Positions 1 through 8,944 of a DNA stretch of 64,000 nt are shown here, piece after piece; the first letter of the stretch is position 1, and each line of letters begins with the position of its first letter. The notes under the pieces were generated by a model that was not told where the DNA came from, searched no databases, and worked only from the letters and a program-made list of their open reading frames with translations. The position numbers and the translations under genes were made by a program. The DNA is from Desertivirga xinjiangensis (lineage in GTDB: Bacteria > Bacteroidota > Bacteroidia > Sphingobacteriales > Sphingobacteriaceae): assembly GCF_024436435.1 (NCBI RefSeq), contig NZ_JAFMZP010000003.1, positions 310,001-374,000 of the forward strand, in the 5' to 3' direction.

Positions 1-2499
1 GATGTAGTACGCAGGGTTTCCTCTGCAACTATCATCAACGACCGCTTTGTGTTACTACGGGGCCTCGACCCCCGCTACACACTTACCATGATCAACGACT
101 TTATTGCGCCAAGTTCTGAGACGGATAGTCGGGATTTTTCGTTCGACATGCTTCAGACAAACACGATCGATCATATTTCAATATACAAATCTCCGGTTCC
201 TGAGTTGCCCGCCGATTATGTAGGAGGGGTAGTGAAAGTAACAACAAAGAACACTGCTAATTCTCGCCAGATACAGTTTCAAACTTCCACTCAGTTCAGA
301 CCAGGCAGCAGCTTTCAGGACTTTTATACCTACAAGGGCAGCAAGACCGACTGGCTGGGCTTCGATAGGTCTTACCGGGCCTTCCCTAAAGATGTGCCGG
401 GATTTTTCGAGCTGCCGGCCCAACGCAACCAGGCCCCTTATTACGGCTCCCGAGGATTATTTGAGGCAACAAATAAAGCTTCCTGGAACCTGCAGCGAGA
501 AAAGGCAAATGTAGACAAACGCTTCAATCTCAGCTATTATGATTCCTGGAAATTGCGGGGCGAGCAGGTGCTGAACAACCTCAGTTCCGTTGCCTATACT
601 ACCACCAGGCAGAACCAGTATCTGAAGGGAGCCTACATTCCTGGTCCCTTCGTTGACAGCTACCGGATAGACACCACGAGCACCGAGGCAGTTCGTATTT
701 CATTGATGGAAAACCTTACCTGGGTGATCAATAAGAATAACTCGGTAAGTTTTAACAATTTCCTTAATCAGATGTCTGATGATAATACCTTAGTGCGCCA
801 TGGTGGGGGTGATGGGGAATTTGCGAACTCAGAGTATGCCAAAGCCGTACAGTTCCGCTACCGCAGTCGCACGCTGTATACTGGCCAGATTAATGGCAAG
901 CATCAACTCGGCAAGCAACAGTTGCAATGGCGGGCGGGCTACGGCTATACAGCTGAACAACTCCCCAACTACCGCGGGCTTGGCCTGGGACGACAATTAG
1001 GCACTGATTCTGTTATGTTTTTTGGCCGTAATGGCTTTGGCGAAACAAGTGGGGCTTTTAACTATTGGCAAAATTTGAATGAGCATACCTATACTGCTGC
1101 AGCTGATTATGAGATCCCTTTATACAAGAAAATAACGCTTCGTACAGGCTTTTTTGGAGAGCTAAAAAAGAGGAGCTTTCTGCCGAGGAACTTCGGAAAT
1201 GGCGCCCTGGTGGAAGGCTGGTTCTCAGGAGACATCTTCAACCGCTTAGATGACTTCTTCACACCGGGAAGCTACGGGTCTACCCAGCCAGGAGCCGAAC
1301 CTGCCCGGTACGACTTCCAATACGATGACCGTACTATTTTAACGGTTGGGACTTCAGGATACAAAGCAGAAAACAGGCAGGCCGCCTGGTACGGAGCTTT
1401 AAATATTCCCCTGTTTAAAGAAAAACTATTGATCTATGGAGGCCTGAGGGCCGAATATAATAACCAGCGTCTCACTGCCCAAACTGGTTATGTTGATGCC
1501 GACAATAACCCAGTGTATCAGGAATCAAAACGTGATTCTGTGGGCCTTGACTTTTTGCCTTCAGTAAACCTTACCTATAAAATGACCAGGAAAATGCAGC
1601 TCCGCGCGGGATATGGTCTTACGGTAAACCGACCAGTTTTCCGCGAAGTTGCTCCTTTCAATTTTGCTGACCTGGTGAGCAATAATTTCTTTAAAGGTAA
1701 TACCGGTTTATATCAATCCACGGCTGCCAATGCTGATCTTCGCTGGGAATGGTACCTTTCAGACCGGGAACTAATCAGTATCGGTGGTTTTTACAAGTAT
1801 ATCATTGATCCAATTGAGCGCTATACCCTTGGCGGCCTGGTAATACCTGTCAATTCCATTGATGCCAAGGTACTGGGAGCTGAGCTGGAGATCCGGAAGA
1901 ACCTTGAATTTCTTGGCAGCCGTTTCCTGAAACGCTTCTCCATGATCGGTAATTTCTCCTATTTAAGAACCCGGACCCGGATAGCAGAGAACACGCTAGG
2001 TGATCCTAGTCTTTACCAAGGGTTTGCCCCCAGGGAGACCAGGCCATTAGTAGGTTCTTCTCCGTATATTATTAATGCTGGCCTTTACTACGACAACCCT
2101 TCCAGCGGCACCCAAATCTCTGCCCTTTATAACGTGGCGGGAAACCGGCTCATCTTTGGTGGTAGTGTCAGTTCTATTGGTGAAATTTATGAAGCCCCAA
2201 GAAATGTAATTGACCTGGTTTACACGCAGCGGCTGAGTCGTAACCTTTCAGTAAAAATGGGTGTTCAGGATCTGCTTAACCAGTCGTACAGGTTTTTTCG
2301 CGACGTAGACCGGAATCGCAAATACAACCCTACTAAATACAATAAGCTGGATCTCGCTATTCAACGGGGAGAAATCCTGGGACCAACAATGTTGGGCAAT
2401 GATCTTTACCGTATCCCTGACGTGGAAAGTATGGATTACATAGAATACGAGTTCAAACCGGGCAGCTATTACAATGTAGGGCTAAACTTTACTTTTTAG
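1..2499 (+). CDS. TonB-dependent outer-membrane receptor, 5' partial
   Basis: The reading frame is already open at base 1, so the N-terminus (signal peptide, any carboxypeptidase-like domain and the first part of the plug) lies outside the window. The visible part starts inside the plug (motif RGLDPRYT, then GGVVKVTTKNT) and continues as a long beta barrel rich in aromatic and Asn residues, ending in the Phe-terminated strand typical of outer-membrane proteins (GLNFTF). It would move a bulky substrate across the outer membrane using TonB/ExbBD energy. The plug strongly resembles that of the receptor at 9254-12541 (GVVQVTTRD, LGFDDGGRSLP versus LGFDRSYRAFP), so the two are paralogues. The lipoprotein gene begins 9 bases after the stop, so they are probably cotranscribed. 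The substrate cannot be read from sequence. Confidence 0.93.
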   Translation, partial: DVVRRVSSATIINDRFVLLRGLDPRYTLTMINDFIAPSSETDSRDFSFDMLQTNTIDHISIYKSPVPELPADYVGGVVKVTTKNTANSRQIQFQTSTQFRPGSSFQDFYTYKGSKTDWLGFDRSYRAFPKDVPGFFELPAQRNQAPYYGSRGLFEATNKASWNLQREKANVDKRFNLSYYDSWKLRGEQVLNNLSSVAYTTTRQNQYLKGAYIPGPFVDSYRIDTTSTEAVRISLMENLTWVINKNNSVSFNNFLNQMSDDNTLVRHGGGDGEFANSEYAKAVQFRYRSRTLYTGQINGKHQLGKQQLQWRAGYGYTAEQLPNYRGLGLGRQLGTDSVMFFGRNGFGETSGAFNYWQNLNEHTYTAAADYEIPLYKKITLRTGFFGELKKRSFLPRNFGNGALVEGWFSGDIFNRLDDFFTPGSYGSTQPGAEPARYDFQYDDRTILTVGTSGYKAENRQAAWYGALNIPLFKEKLLIYGGLRAEYNNQRLTAQTGYVDADNNPVYQESKRDSVGLDFLPSVNLTYKMTRKMQLRAGYGLTVNRPVFREVAPFNFADLVSNNFFKGNTGLYQSTAANADLRWEWYLSDRELISIGGFYKYIIDPIERYTLGGLVIPVNSIDAKVLGAELEIRKNLEFLGSRFLKRFSMIGNFSYLRTRTRIAENTLGDPSLYQGFAPRETRPLVGSSPYIINAGLYYDNPSSGTQISALYNVAGNRLIFGGSVSSIGEIYEAPRNVIDLVYTQRLSRNLSVKMGVQDLLNQSYRFFRDVDRNRKYNPTKYNKLDLAIQRGEILGPTMLGNDLYRIPDVESMDYIEYEFKPGSYYNVGLNFTF

Positions 2500-2508
2500 T
2501 ACAAAATT

Positions 2509-4224
2509 ATGAAAAGCAATATATCACTATTTGCCTCCTGCCATAAATGGGGCGGCTTTTTTTCCCTTTTGCTGCTGATGACAATAATGTCGGCCGCTTG
2601 CCTCAAAAGCAAGGACCTGGAATTTACTCCTCATATTTCACATATCTCGCCAAATGCTGTTGCTAAAGGTGCAACACTGCTGATCAGAGGTGAGAACTTC
2701 GTTTTTTCGAATGCTACTACAACTGTGAAGCTTACCATGGAGGGACCTCAGCTCTACGAACTGGACGGAGTCTCTTTGTTAAGTTATGTAAAGAATAATG
2801 AAATCCGCTTCCCTATGCCCGAACTTCAGCCGGGGATGTATAGTGTTTATCTAACCGTACTCGACCGGCAGGGTAACCGGCGAAGTAATACCGTACATAT
2901 TCAGGTTCTCGAGGTAGGGGTCTCAGAAATCAGCCCTGAACGTGCAGTTGCTGGAACGGAAATTACCATCCGGGGTACAGCCTTGAAGAATACAACGAAG
3001 GTGCTTTTTACAGGTTTAAACTATCAACAGGTAGAGGCTATCCCTGTAGTGCCACCAACTAATGAAGAGATCCGTGTAGTAATACCACAAGGGGCAATAC
3101 CGGGTCCTATCAGTCTGAGTGCCGCCAACTTTATCATTCAGGGACCTGAGTACCATGTGGCGCTGCCAGCGCCAGCGATATTGGATATTTCGGGTACAAA
3201 CCTCAAGCCAGGAGACAAGATCAGCATCAGTGGTGCCAATTTCGGTCCAGCAAAGCCAAATGACTGGACGCCTTACCCCTACTCGCGAAGAGTCCTCTTC
3301 CAGGCGGAGAACGGTGGACAAGTCGAGGGGATACTCAGCAATGCACCGGATGAAAATACGGATACTAAAACGACTGTTTATGTCCCCTTAGGGGCTACGT
3401 CAGGGCCGCTTGAATTGGAAATTGATGGTATTAAAGCCTCAAATTCACCTCAGCTGACTATCACACCCGTGCAGATCAACCATGGTATGGCCTTTTATGA
3501 TAACAATAACGTGTACCTGGCGGCAATGGAAAATGGTGCATCCAGATTCTTCAAGTTGTTTAGCAGCTCTGGTTTCATTGCTCAGGCTATTCACGCCGAC
3601 CCGCAAAGTCGTAAGATCTACTTCAATCTGGACAATGAAGTCAGTAGCATTACCTTTGACGGAAGTGATTTGACAACAGTTGCCTCGGGATCAGCATCGA
3701 AATTCTACAATTATCGCAATAAGGTTTACTACCTTACAAGCGATAAGCGGGTAATTTCCACCGAGGGCGAGCAGATTGCACAGCTGCCTGACAATGATGT
3801 GTTGAATTACGAACTTGATCTGGGAACTGGCTTTGCATATGGAGTTCGAATTGACTACAACACGGGCATGAATAAAATTTTCAGGGTGAACCTGGAAACA
3901 GGGGAGGAAAGGGCGATTTACCAGGATCTCGCGCCAGCAATGGGAATTGAAGATATCCGTGTTCATAACAACCAGATTTATTTGAACTACCGCAACTCAA
4001 TTGTAACTGCAAGAATAGATGGTACTGGCCCTATTGAAACAGTAGTTCCTGACTTGCAGTATGCCGCAAACCTGACAATTGACCTTCGTAGTAACAGGCT
4101 TGTCTTCATTGATGGTGGGGTAATCTATAGCTCTGCTTTAGACGGCTCTGACAAGCGGATAGTTTTTAATACACAGAGCGATCATCCATTCCTTTCTGGA
4201 CTCTATAGTTATTCATTATTTTAA
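2509..4224 (+). CDS. IPT/TIG-domain lipoprotein with C-terminal propeller-like region
   Basis: A 571-residue protein with a hydrophobic leader and lipobox (SAAC, Cys about residue 31), so probably anchored in the outer membrane. After the leader come two or three IPT/TIG immunoglobulin-like domains (about residues 40-320), recognised by phrases such as ISPNAVAKGATLLIRGENF, ISPERAVAGTEITIRG and LKPGDKISISGANFG. The C-terminal half (about 325-571) has repeated short strands with phrases like KIYFNLDN and RLVFIDGGVIYS, like a six-bladed YWTD/NHL-type propeller. It directly follows the TonB receptor with a 9-base gap, which suggests a surface partner that captures ligand for that receptor, in the way SusD-type proteins serve SusC, though it is not SusD-like in sequence. 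The function is inferred only. Confidence 0.85.
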   Translation: MKSNISLFASCHKWGGFFSLLLLMTIMSAACLKSKDLEFTPHISHISPNAVAKGATLLIRGENFVFSNATTTVKLTMEGPQLYELDGVSLLSYVKNNEIRFPMPELQPGMYSVYLTVLDRQGNRRSNTVHIQVLEVGVSEISPERAVAGTEITIRGTALKNTTKVLFTGLNYQQVEAIPVVPPTNEEIRVVIPQGAIPGPISLSAANFIIQGPEYHVALPAPAILDISGTNLKPGDKISISGANFGPAKPNDWTPYPYSRRVLFQAENGGQVEGILSNAPDENTDTKTTVYVPLGATSGPLELEIDGIKASNSPQLTITPVQINHGMAFYDNNNVYLAAMENGASRFFKLFSSSGFIAQAIHADPQSRKIYFNLDNEVSSITFDGSDLTTVASGSASKFYNYRNKVYYLTSDKRVISTEGEQIAQLPDNDVLNYELDLGTGFAYGVRIDYNTGMNKIFRVNLETGEERAIYQDLAPAMGIEDIRVHNNQIYLNYRNSIVTARIDGTGPIETVVPDLQYAANLTIDLRSNRLVFIDGGVIYSSALDGSDKRIVFNTQSDHPFLSGLYSYSLF

Positions 4225-4230
4225 CCCAAA

Positions 4231-4251
4231 GGTGCGGCCTGGTGCCGCGCC
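4231..4251 (+). other. GC-rich hairpin between two lipoprotein genes
   Basis: GGTGCGGC pairs with GCCGCGCC (one G-U pair) across a 5-base loop, between the stop at 4224 and the next start at 4267. There is no T-run after it, so it is more likely an mRNA-stabilising or partial-termination hairpin inside an operon than a full terminator. Confidence 0.35.
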
Positions 4252-4266
4252 ATTTAAAAGACAGTG

Positions 4267-5220
4267 ATGAGAAAGAAAAAATACAACAACCTGATGAGAA
4301 TTTTTCTGGGAGCCCTTATGGTAGTTCTTGCGGCTGCCTGTCAGAAAGAGAACCCGCCCTCTACAGAACCAGTTAAGTGGGCTTTCACCTATGTCGGGGA
4401 CAACAATACCTCCTGTTATGCAGACCGTATCACCGACTACACGGTACCTGAAGCGTTTGAATCTACTGTCATTGGCCCCCAGATGTATGGTCTTACCCTG
4501 GATAGGATGCAAAAGAAGCTCTACTACTTCGATGGAACTGAGAATATTTACCGCTGTAATTACGATTTCAGTCAGCCCGAGCTCGTTGGAAATGCTGGCA
4601 GGATCACCGGCCCTCCAAATCAAAATGCAGTTGCGGGAGGCCTGATCAGCTATGACCGCAGATTCTATCGCCATGAAGACGATGGACTTGGAATGGGTGC
4701 TCTTGTTTCAAGCAAGCTGGATGGAAGCGACAGGAAACACCTTTTTGAAGGCTTTACATTTATAGGGATGGTTGGTATTTCGAGACCTGCTGAAGAACCC
4801 TATGTTTATTTCGCAATGTCAGGCGAAAAGAAAATATATAGGGGCAACGCAGATGGCACGGGTACATTGCAACTCCTTGCCGACTTGAGCAGCGATACCA
4901 CCTTCACTCAGATTAGCGACCTGGAGGTCTATAAGAACAAGCTCTATGTTGGGACCGATAAGGGTATCTATGAAATGAGCCCCGAAGGCAGGAATATGAA
5001 AAGAATCTTCGCAGAAACTGCAAAAAATATTGCCCGTAATGGGATGTACCTTGGCGAGCGCGAGCAGAAGCTTTATTGGATAAGTGCAGACCCTGATGAA
5101 ACCGGGGTCTATTATGGCTCGCCTTATCTTTATGAGGGGAAGATCGATGGGACAGGGGCAATTAAACTTTTAGAACAATTTAGTTACAAAGCAAACCTTA
5201 GTGTCGATATTTCCGATTAA
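4267..5220 (+). CDS. Lipoprotein with beta-propeller-like repeats
   Basis: A 317-residue protein starting at the ATG at 4267; a GTG lies one codon upstream. The leader ends in a lipobox (LAAAC, Cys about 26). The mature part contains repeats of the type KKLYYFDG, KKIYRGN, NKLYVGTDKG and QKLYWISA, spaced about 40-50 residues apart, matching a low-density-lipoprotein-receptor YWTD-like six-bladed propeller. It lies 42 bases after the IPT/TIG lipoprotein and shares the propeller style of that protein's C-terminal half and of the next gene. Probably exported and lipid-anchored, with a binding role associated with the upstream TonB receptor. No catalytic motif is visible. Confidence 0.8.
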   Translation: MRKKKYNNLMRIFLGALMVVLAAACQKENPPSTEPVKWAFTYVGDNNTSCYADRITDYTVPEAFESTVIGPQMYGLTLDRMQKKLYYFDGTENIYRCNYDFSQPELVGNAGRITGPPNQNAVAGGLISYDRRFYRHEDDGLGMGALVSSKLDGSDRKHLFEGFTFIGMVGISRPAEEPYVYFAMSGEKKIYRGNADGTGTLQLLADLSSDTTFTQISDLEVYKNKLYVGTDKGIYEMSPEGRNMKRIFAETAKNIARNGMYLGEREQKLYWISADPDETGVYYGSPYLYEGKIDGTGAIKLLEQFSYKANLSVDISD

Positions 5221-5225
5221 AGGAG

Positions 5226-5262
5226 AACAGCTGGCAAGCTACTACTTGCTGGCTGTTATTTA
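5226..5262 (+). terminator. Intrinsic terminator after the lipoprotein operon
   Basis: A 13-base stem (AACAGCTGGCAAG with CTTGCTGGCTGTT, two G-U pairs) is followed by ATTTAATT. It lies 6 bases after the stop at 5220, so the next lipoprotein gene probably has its own promoter. Confidence 0.6.
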
Positions 5263-5311
5263 ATTACTATTTTCGTTATCATTAACCCTTACAACTTATT
5301 ACAATTAAAAA

Positions 5312-6391
5312 ATGAGACTTTTCAATGTTTTTTTGAATGTCCTAAGCTTATTCATTCTGCTTTTTTTATCTGGTTGTGCGAAGGAAGAGCCTATTAAACC
5401 GCCATCAAAGAATAATCAGCAGCCCGTGTACTGGACCATTAATGAAGGCACGGATGGCGGCGCAATTATGAAAGGCAGCACAAATCCCGAAGGAAAAACT
5501 AAGGTTGAAATCCTTTACGACTCCTCAGACGGCGTTCGTATTCCATTTGGTATCGCTGTGGATACCGTTCGCAATTATATTTACTGGGTTAACAGTGTCA
5601 ACTCCTCCACAGATGATATGGACCTGGTAAGAGCTCCATTGGACGGCACCGGCTCTCCACAGGTAATCTTCCACCGCGATGGCAAAACAAATTTTTTTAT
5701 GGATCTCATTTTGGATATAGAAAGCAACCGGCTGTACCTGAGTAATTCGGTTAGTAAAGACAGCCCCTTCAATCCGGCCGATGGTCTCAATAATCTTCTT
5801 AAAGCAGAAATAATAAGAATTGATTTGGAACAGCCTGCAAATGCAGTAGCCCTTTATAGCTTAAACACCCAGGCTTCGATCACCGATATAAAGCTGGATA
5901 AAGGGAACGGGAGAATTTACTGGTCGCAGGCTGTCTTAACAGACAGTAAAAACAATGGGTCAGCACAGATTATGCGTGGTAGTATTGACGGCCAGCAAAC
6001 ACCAGTGGTACTTTATGACCAGGCAGACGGCTTGAAGTTTGCAAGCCATATTGCCGTTGATGCAGCAAATAACAAGCTTTATATAAATTCGTTCGAAGGT
6101 GCTGATAATCAAATCGGCCGGACGGAGGATAGTAATTATATCTTAATGGCTAACCTGGATGGTAGCGGTACGCCCCAGAAGTTTTTTCAGGAAGAACCTT
6201 ATTTGATTGGGGGACAAAAGCACCCAATATTTATCTTAGATATGGACCTGAATCCAAAAACAGGTAATTTATACTGGATGAACAGCCGAAACGATGGTGA
6301 AATAAAAAGAATGAAACTTACCGACCGCTCAGTGGAAACCAGTTATACTGGTTTAAAAAACGGAATATTCTTTCATATTACCAATTTATGA
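5312..6391 (+). CDS. Lipoprotein with YWTD/NHL-like beta propeller
   Basis: A 359-residue lipoprotein: leader with lipobox LSGC (Cys about 22), then a six-bladed propeller signalled by NYIYWVNS, NRLYLSNS, GRIYWSQA, NKLYINS and GNLYWMNS. These are classical low-density-lipoprotein-receptor-like YWTD blades, each preceded by a DGT-like turn (DGTGSP, DGQQTP, DGSGTP). It resembles the preceding lipoprotein in plan and probably arose by duplication. It is separated from that gene by a terminator and 91 bases, so it may be expressed independently. Its role is unknown; a surface binding function next to the TonB receptor is an inference. Confidence 0.82.
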   Translation: MRLFNVFLNVLSLFILLFLSGCAKEEPIKPPSKNNQQPVYWTINEGTDGGAIMKGSTNPEGKTKVEILYDSSDGVRIPFGIAVDTVRNYIYWVNSVNSSTDDMDLVRAPLDGTGSPQVIFHRDGKTNFFMDLILDIESNRLYLSNSVSKDSPFNPADGLNNLLKAEIIRIDLEQPANAVALYSLNTQASITDIKLDKGNGRIYWSQAVLTDSKNNGSAQIMRGSIDGQQTPVVLYDQADGLKFASHIAVDAANNKLYINSFEGADNQIGRTEDSNYILMANLDGSGTPQKFFQEEPYLIGGQKHPIFILDMDLNPKTGNLYWMNSRNDGEIKRMKLTDRSVETSYTGLKNGIFFHITNL

Positions 6392-6416
6392 AAGTGCCTC
6401 AAATTAGATCATTCAT

Positions 6417-6587
6417 TTAGTATTTGTAAAAGCTATTGAACAGCACGAGCAATATGCTACAAATAATAAGTTCGATAAGGAAAAAACCGCCGGGGCTACG
6501 TAAAACCCAGTAGAAGTATGTTTCTCCTGGTTTTTTTTGATGAAGGGGAACGAAATAGGTAAATTCTACTGATTTCACACGGGGCAT
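6417..6587 (-). CDS. Possible small membrane protein, or remnant
   Basis: A 56-codon frame opens with ATG at 6587 and reads MPRVKSVEFTYFVPLHQKKP, then about 15 residues rich in aromatics, then a hydrophobic helix (FFLIELIICSILLVLFNS) close to the C-terminus. Composition is protein-like, but the gene is short, runs opposite to the lipoprotein gene and lies in a stretch that also carries a methyltransferase remnant. It could be a small membrane protein, the tail of a decayed gene, or chance. Confidence 0.22.
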   Translation of the reverse strand: MPRVKSVEFTYFVPLHQKKPGETYFYWVLRSPGGFFLIELIICSILLVLFNSFYKY

Positions 6588-6861
6588 AATGACCCAAAAT
6601 GAGTATTTTTCTTTATGACTGCTGTAGCAGTGGATGAAAATTTGAAGAAGGGTAAAAAGGGGTTAAGTTTCTGCGCAAAAAAGAGTGATTAGCTGTTGCT
6701 CGCTATGAGCAGAAATGCCGCCTTCTCCTGAGGAAAAACAGGTTTGAAAAGCTGACACATATTGTTCTAATGCAATTGAAAAATATGTGTTATTTAGAGG
6801 AAACTTCATCCCATGATGTCAACCGTTGTTCATCTATTCAAACTATTTTTTTCGAAAAAAT

Positions 6862-7195
6862 AGTTCAGAATACGCTGTTGCCAATCCGCCCTTTAGTTAT
6901 AAAGCATGGATGAACGAACTTGACCCGAAGAATGACATCTAAAAACGTTCTGAGGGAAATGGATTCCATCCCACCCAAAAAGAATGGCGACTTTGCTTTT
7001 TTGCTGCACCTGATTAAATCGCTGAAGTCGGAAGGAAAAAGCTGCATTTTTTTACCGCTCGGTGTATTGTTTCGGGGTAATGTAGAAGCTGAAATCCGAA
7101 AGCAAATTATCAAGAAGAATTATATCAAAGCTATTAATGGTTTGCCGCCCAACTTGTTTCAAGGAACCGTCAATTATGAGTTAGTCAAGAACTAA
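6862..7195 (+). pseudogene. Remnant of a type I restriction-modification methyltransferase subunit (HsdM)
   Basis: Two frames together carry an HsdM core fragment. The first (about 6862-6939) encodes EYAVANPPFSYKAW with the NPPF catalytic motif of N6-adenine methyltransferases and ends at a stop at 6940. The second (to 7195) encodes IPPKKNGDFAFLLHLIKSL, then LPLGVLFRGNVEAEIRK and INGLPPNLFQGT, all hallmarks of the HsdM catalytic domain, then diverges and stops. The N-terminus, the AdoMet-binding motif and everything after the NLF-GT motif are missing, and no HsdS or HsdR is nearby. A 25-base hairpin (AACTATTTTTT, TCG, AAAAAATAGTT, 6841-6865) precedes it. This is a dead fragment of a lost restriction locus. 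The rest of 6588-7410 shows nothing I can name. Confidence 0.7.
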
Positions 7196-7410
7196 GAGCT
7201 AATTGAAAATTATTTGAAATTTCGTACCTGGATTGTCACGAGATATGGAAGATTGCGTTGCACACAGCCAATTTCAATCCATTGGTGTATGGAAAATTAT
7301 TTATCCGGTTGCTATCAATCTTAGTAAATTATTTATGTTAGAATTACCTTTATTTTACAGAGAGTTAATACTAAATCCACAGATTTAATTCTTGATCTGA
7401 TTTACATTAT

Positions 7411-7941
7411 ATGCCAGCAGAAGTATCTAAAACAGCGCAATTTAACAGTGTTTACTATGAAACACACAAAAAATTGTACAGTACAGTTTTAAAGCTTTGC
7501 CGTGATGAAGAGCAGACATTTGACATATTACAGAAGGTATATTTGCAGCTTTGGGAAAAGTGGGACACTGTAAAAGATAAAAGCAACCTTTATCCACTTC
7601 TTTTTACCTATGCGAAAAACATGTATATCGATGATTTACGCAGGGAATGCCGCCGCAGAGAAGCCATCGAAGATATCGCCCGCACAGCTGAGATAAGTGG
7701 TCCAGACGGTGAAAGCCAGATAAAGCGCAAAGAATACATGAAGGCCATCAATATGGTAATTTCACGATTAACCAGCAGAAGAAGGGAAGTCGTACAGCTT
7801 TACCTGGATGAGGGCCTGACCCGCAAGAAAATTGCTGAACATCTTTCTGTCTCCCCCAATACAATCGACAATCACCTTCAGGAATCCTTGAACATACTCA
7901 GAAGGGAGTTGCAGCCTTATTTAGAGACCGGTATAGATTAA
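7411..7941 (+). CDS. ECF-type RNA polymerase sigma factor (FecI-like)
   Basis: A 176-residue sigma-70 family factor lacking regions 1 and 3. Region 2 covers about residues 10-75 (FDILQKVYLQLWEKW, then YPLLFTYAKNMYIDDLRR, the -10 recognition helix). Region 4.2 covers about 112-168 (LTSRRREVVQLYLDEGLTRK, SVSPNTIDNHLQES helix-turn-helix). This is the Bacteroidota group that works with FecR anti-sigma factors and TonB receptors. Normally FecR follows immediately; here the next genes face the other way and the FecR gene lies at 12622-13668. It probably controls one of the TonB receptor systems nearby. The usual start-to-motif distance supports the ATG at 7411. Confidence 0.92.
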   Translation: MPAEVSKTAQFNSVYYETHKKLYSTVLKLCRDEEQTFDILQKVYLQLWEKWDTVKDKSNLYPLLFTYAKNMYIDDLRRECRRREAIEDIARTAEISGPDGESQIKRKEYMKAINMVISRLTSRRREVVQLYLDEGLTRKKIAEHLSVSPNTIDNHLQESLNILRRELQPYLETGID

Positions 7942-8091
7942 AGACTGCGGTTTTGATGATTTGGAATACACCTATTCGGTTCTGCGCAAAGTAAAAGTGT
8001 GAAAACTGCTCCCTCGATAACGAGACACTTCATCATTGATGAAAGATAGGACCTTTTTAGCGTTAACGACAGAACACACTTCTCAACATTA

Positions 8092-8122
8092 AAAAAGCCG
8101 CTTTAGTGGAGCGGCTTTTTAA
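8092..8122. terminator. Bidirectional terminator between convergent genes
   Basis: AAAAAGCCGCT pairs with AGCGGCTTTTT around a 7-base loop, with A-run and T-run flanks, so it can end the sigma-factor transcript (+) and the lipoprotein transcript (-). Confidence 0.85.
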
Positions 8123-8135
8123 AAGAATTTAAAAA

Positions 8136-8867
8136 TTACAACTTCTGTTCTAAAAGTATACTAGTACTATAGCTTATAATGTTTGGATTTCCTTTTAACA
8201 ATAAACTAAATACATTATTTGTTCTATAACTGCCTGGACGAGCCAACCTACCTGCTCTCGATTCTTTGGTGACAATGATATCCCCGTTTGAGCTGTCTAT
8301 GATCTCCATGAAAAACGAGCCTATATTCGATGGGAGCTGTACATAGCCAGAAAAATCTCCATTGGCTACGTTTTTAATTTCTCCCTTTAAATTATATTGT
8401 CCTCCAACATACTGATAGATTGCAATATCAACTATCTTACCTTTTGTATGTGTAGTATCGGCATTGAATAAATTTACTTTAAGGGAGTCACCCCCGGGTG
8501 GTGTTGTTGCTAAATTATCAGCAGATAAAAATAAAGGCTTGCTGTTAGGGTCTGTCTCTAGAATCAAAAACCTCGGTGATGGTGTATGGGTTAGTGCGAT
8601 CAAGGTATCTACAACTGTAGTACCCGTCTCAATAATTTTTATAGTAAGCTTCTGATTATCCATCAGTTCCACGAATTGATTTAGAGGCTTGTTACTTGAT
8701 AGGCTATCACCAATTATTTTATCGTTTAAAACAGCTTGATATAGCTGACTTCCAATAAACTTAATGTTAAGGTTGCTAAAAGTGGGCTTTTTTAGGAGCT
8801 CACCATCTTTGGTACAGCCTGCAAATAGGGCAGCTATGAAAAAGAAAAGAAAATAGTGTTTGTTCAT
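8136..8867 (-). CDS. Uncharacterised lipoprotein, DUF4397-like in style
   Basis: A 243-residue protein with a short leader and lipobox (LFAGC, Cys about 18). The rest is predicted all-beta: an N-terminal part with Ser/Thr-rich strands, then a segment beginning DSLKVNLFNADTTHTKG that resembles the extracellular DUF4397 sandwich (NLFNADT, VDIAIYQYVGG). The assignment to DUF4397 is by style and uncertain. It is the last gene of the minus-strand block FecR, TonB receptor, small lipoprotein, this gene. Such accessory lipoproteins often follow FecR-controlled receptors in Bacteroidota. A bidirectional terminator follows it. Confidence 0.72.
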   Translation of the reverse strand: MNKHYFLFFFIAALFAGCTKDGELLKKPTFSNLNIKFIGSQLYQAVLNDKIIGDSLSSNKPLNQFVELMDNQKLTIKIIETGTTVVDTLIALTHTPSPRFLILETDPNSKPLFLSADNLATTPPGGDSLKVNLFNADTTHTKGKIVDIAIYQYVGGQYNLKGEIKNVANGDFSGYVQLPSNIGSFFMEIIDSSNGDIIVTKESRAGRLARPGSYRTNNVFSLLLKGNPNIISYSTSILLEQKL

Positions 8868-8944
8868 TTTTTTTACTTTTAAGAACAGGTGCGGTTAGTG
8901 CCCGCACCTGTTTGATAAACCAGTATTCTATATATCAATTTAAC

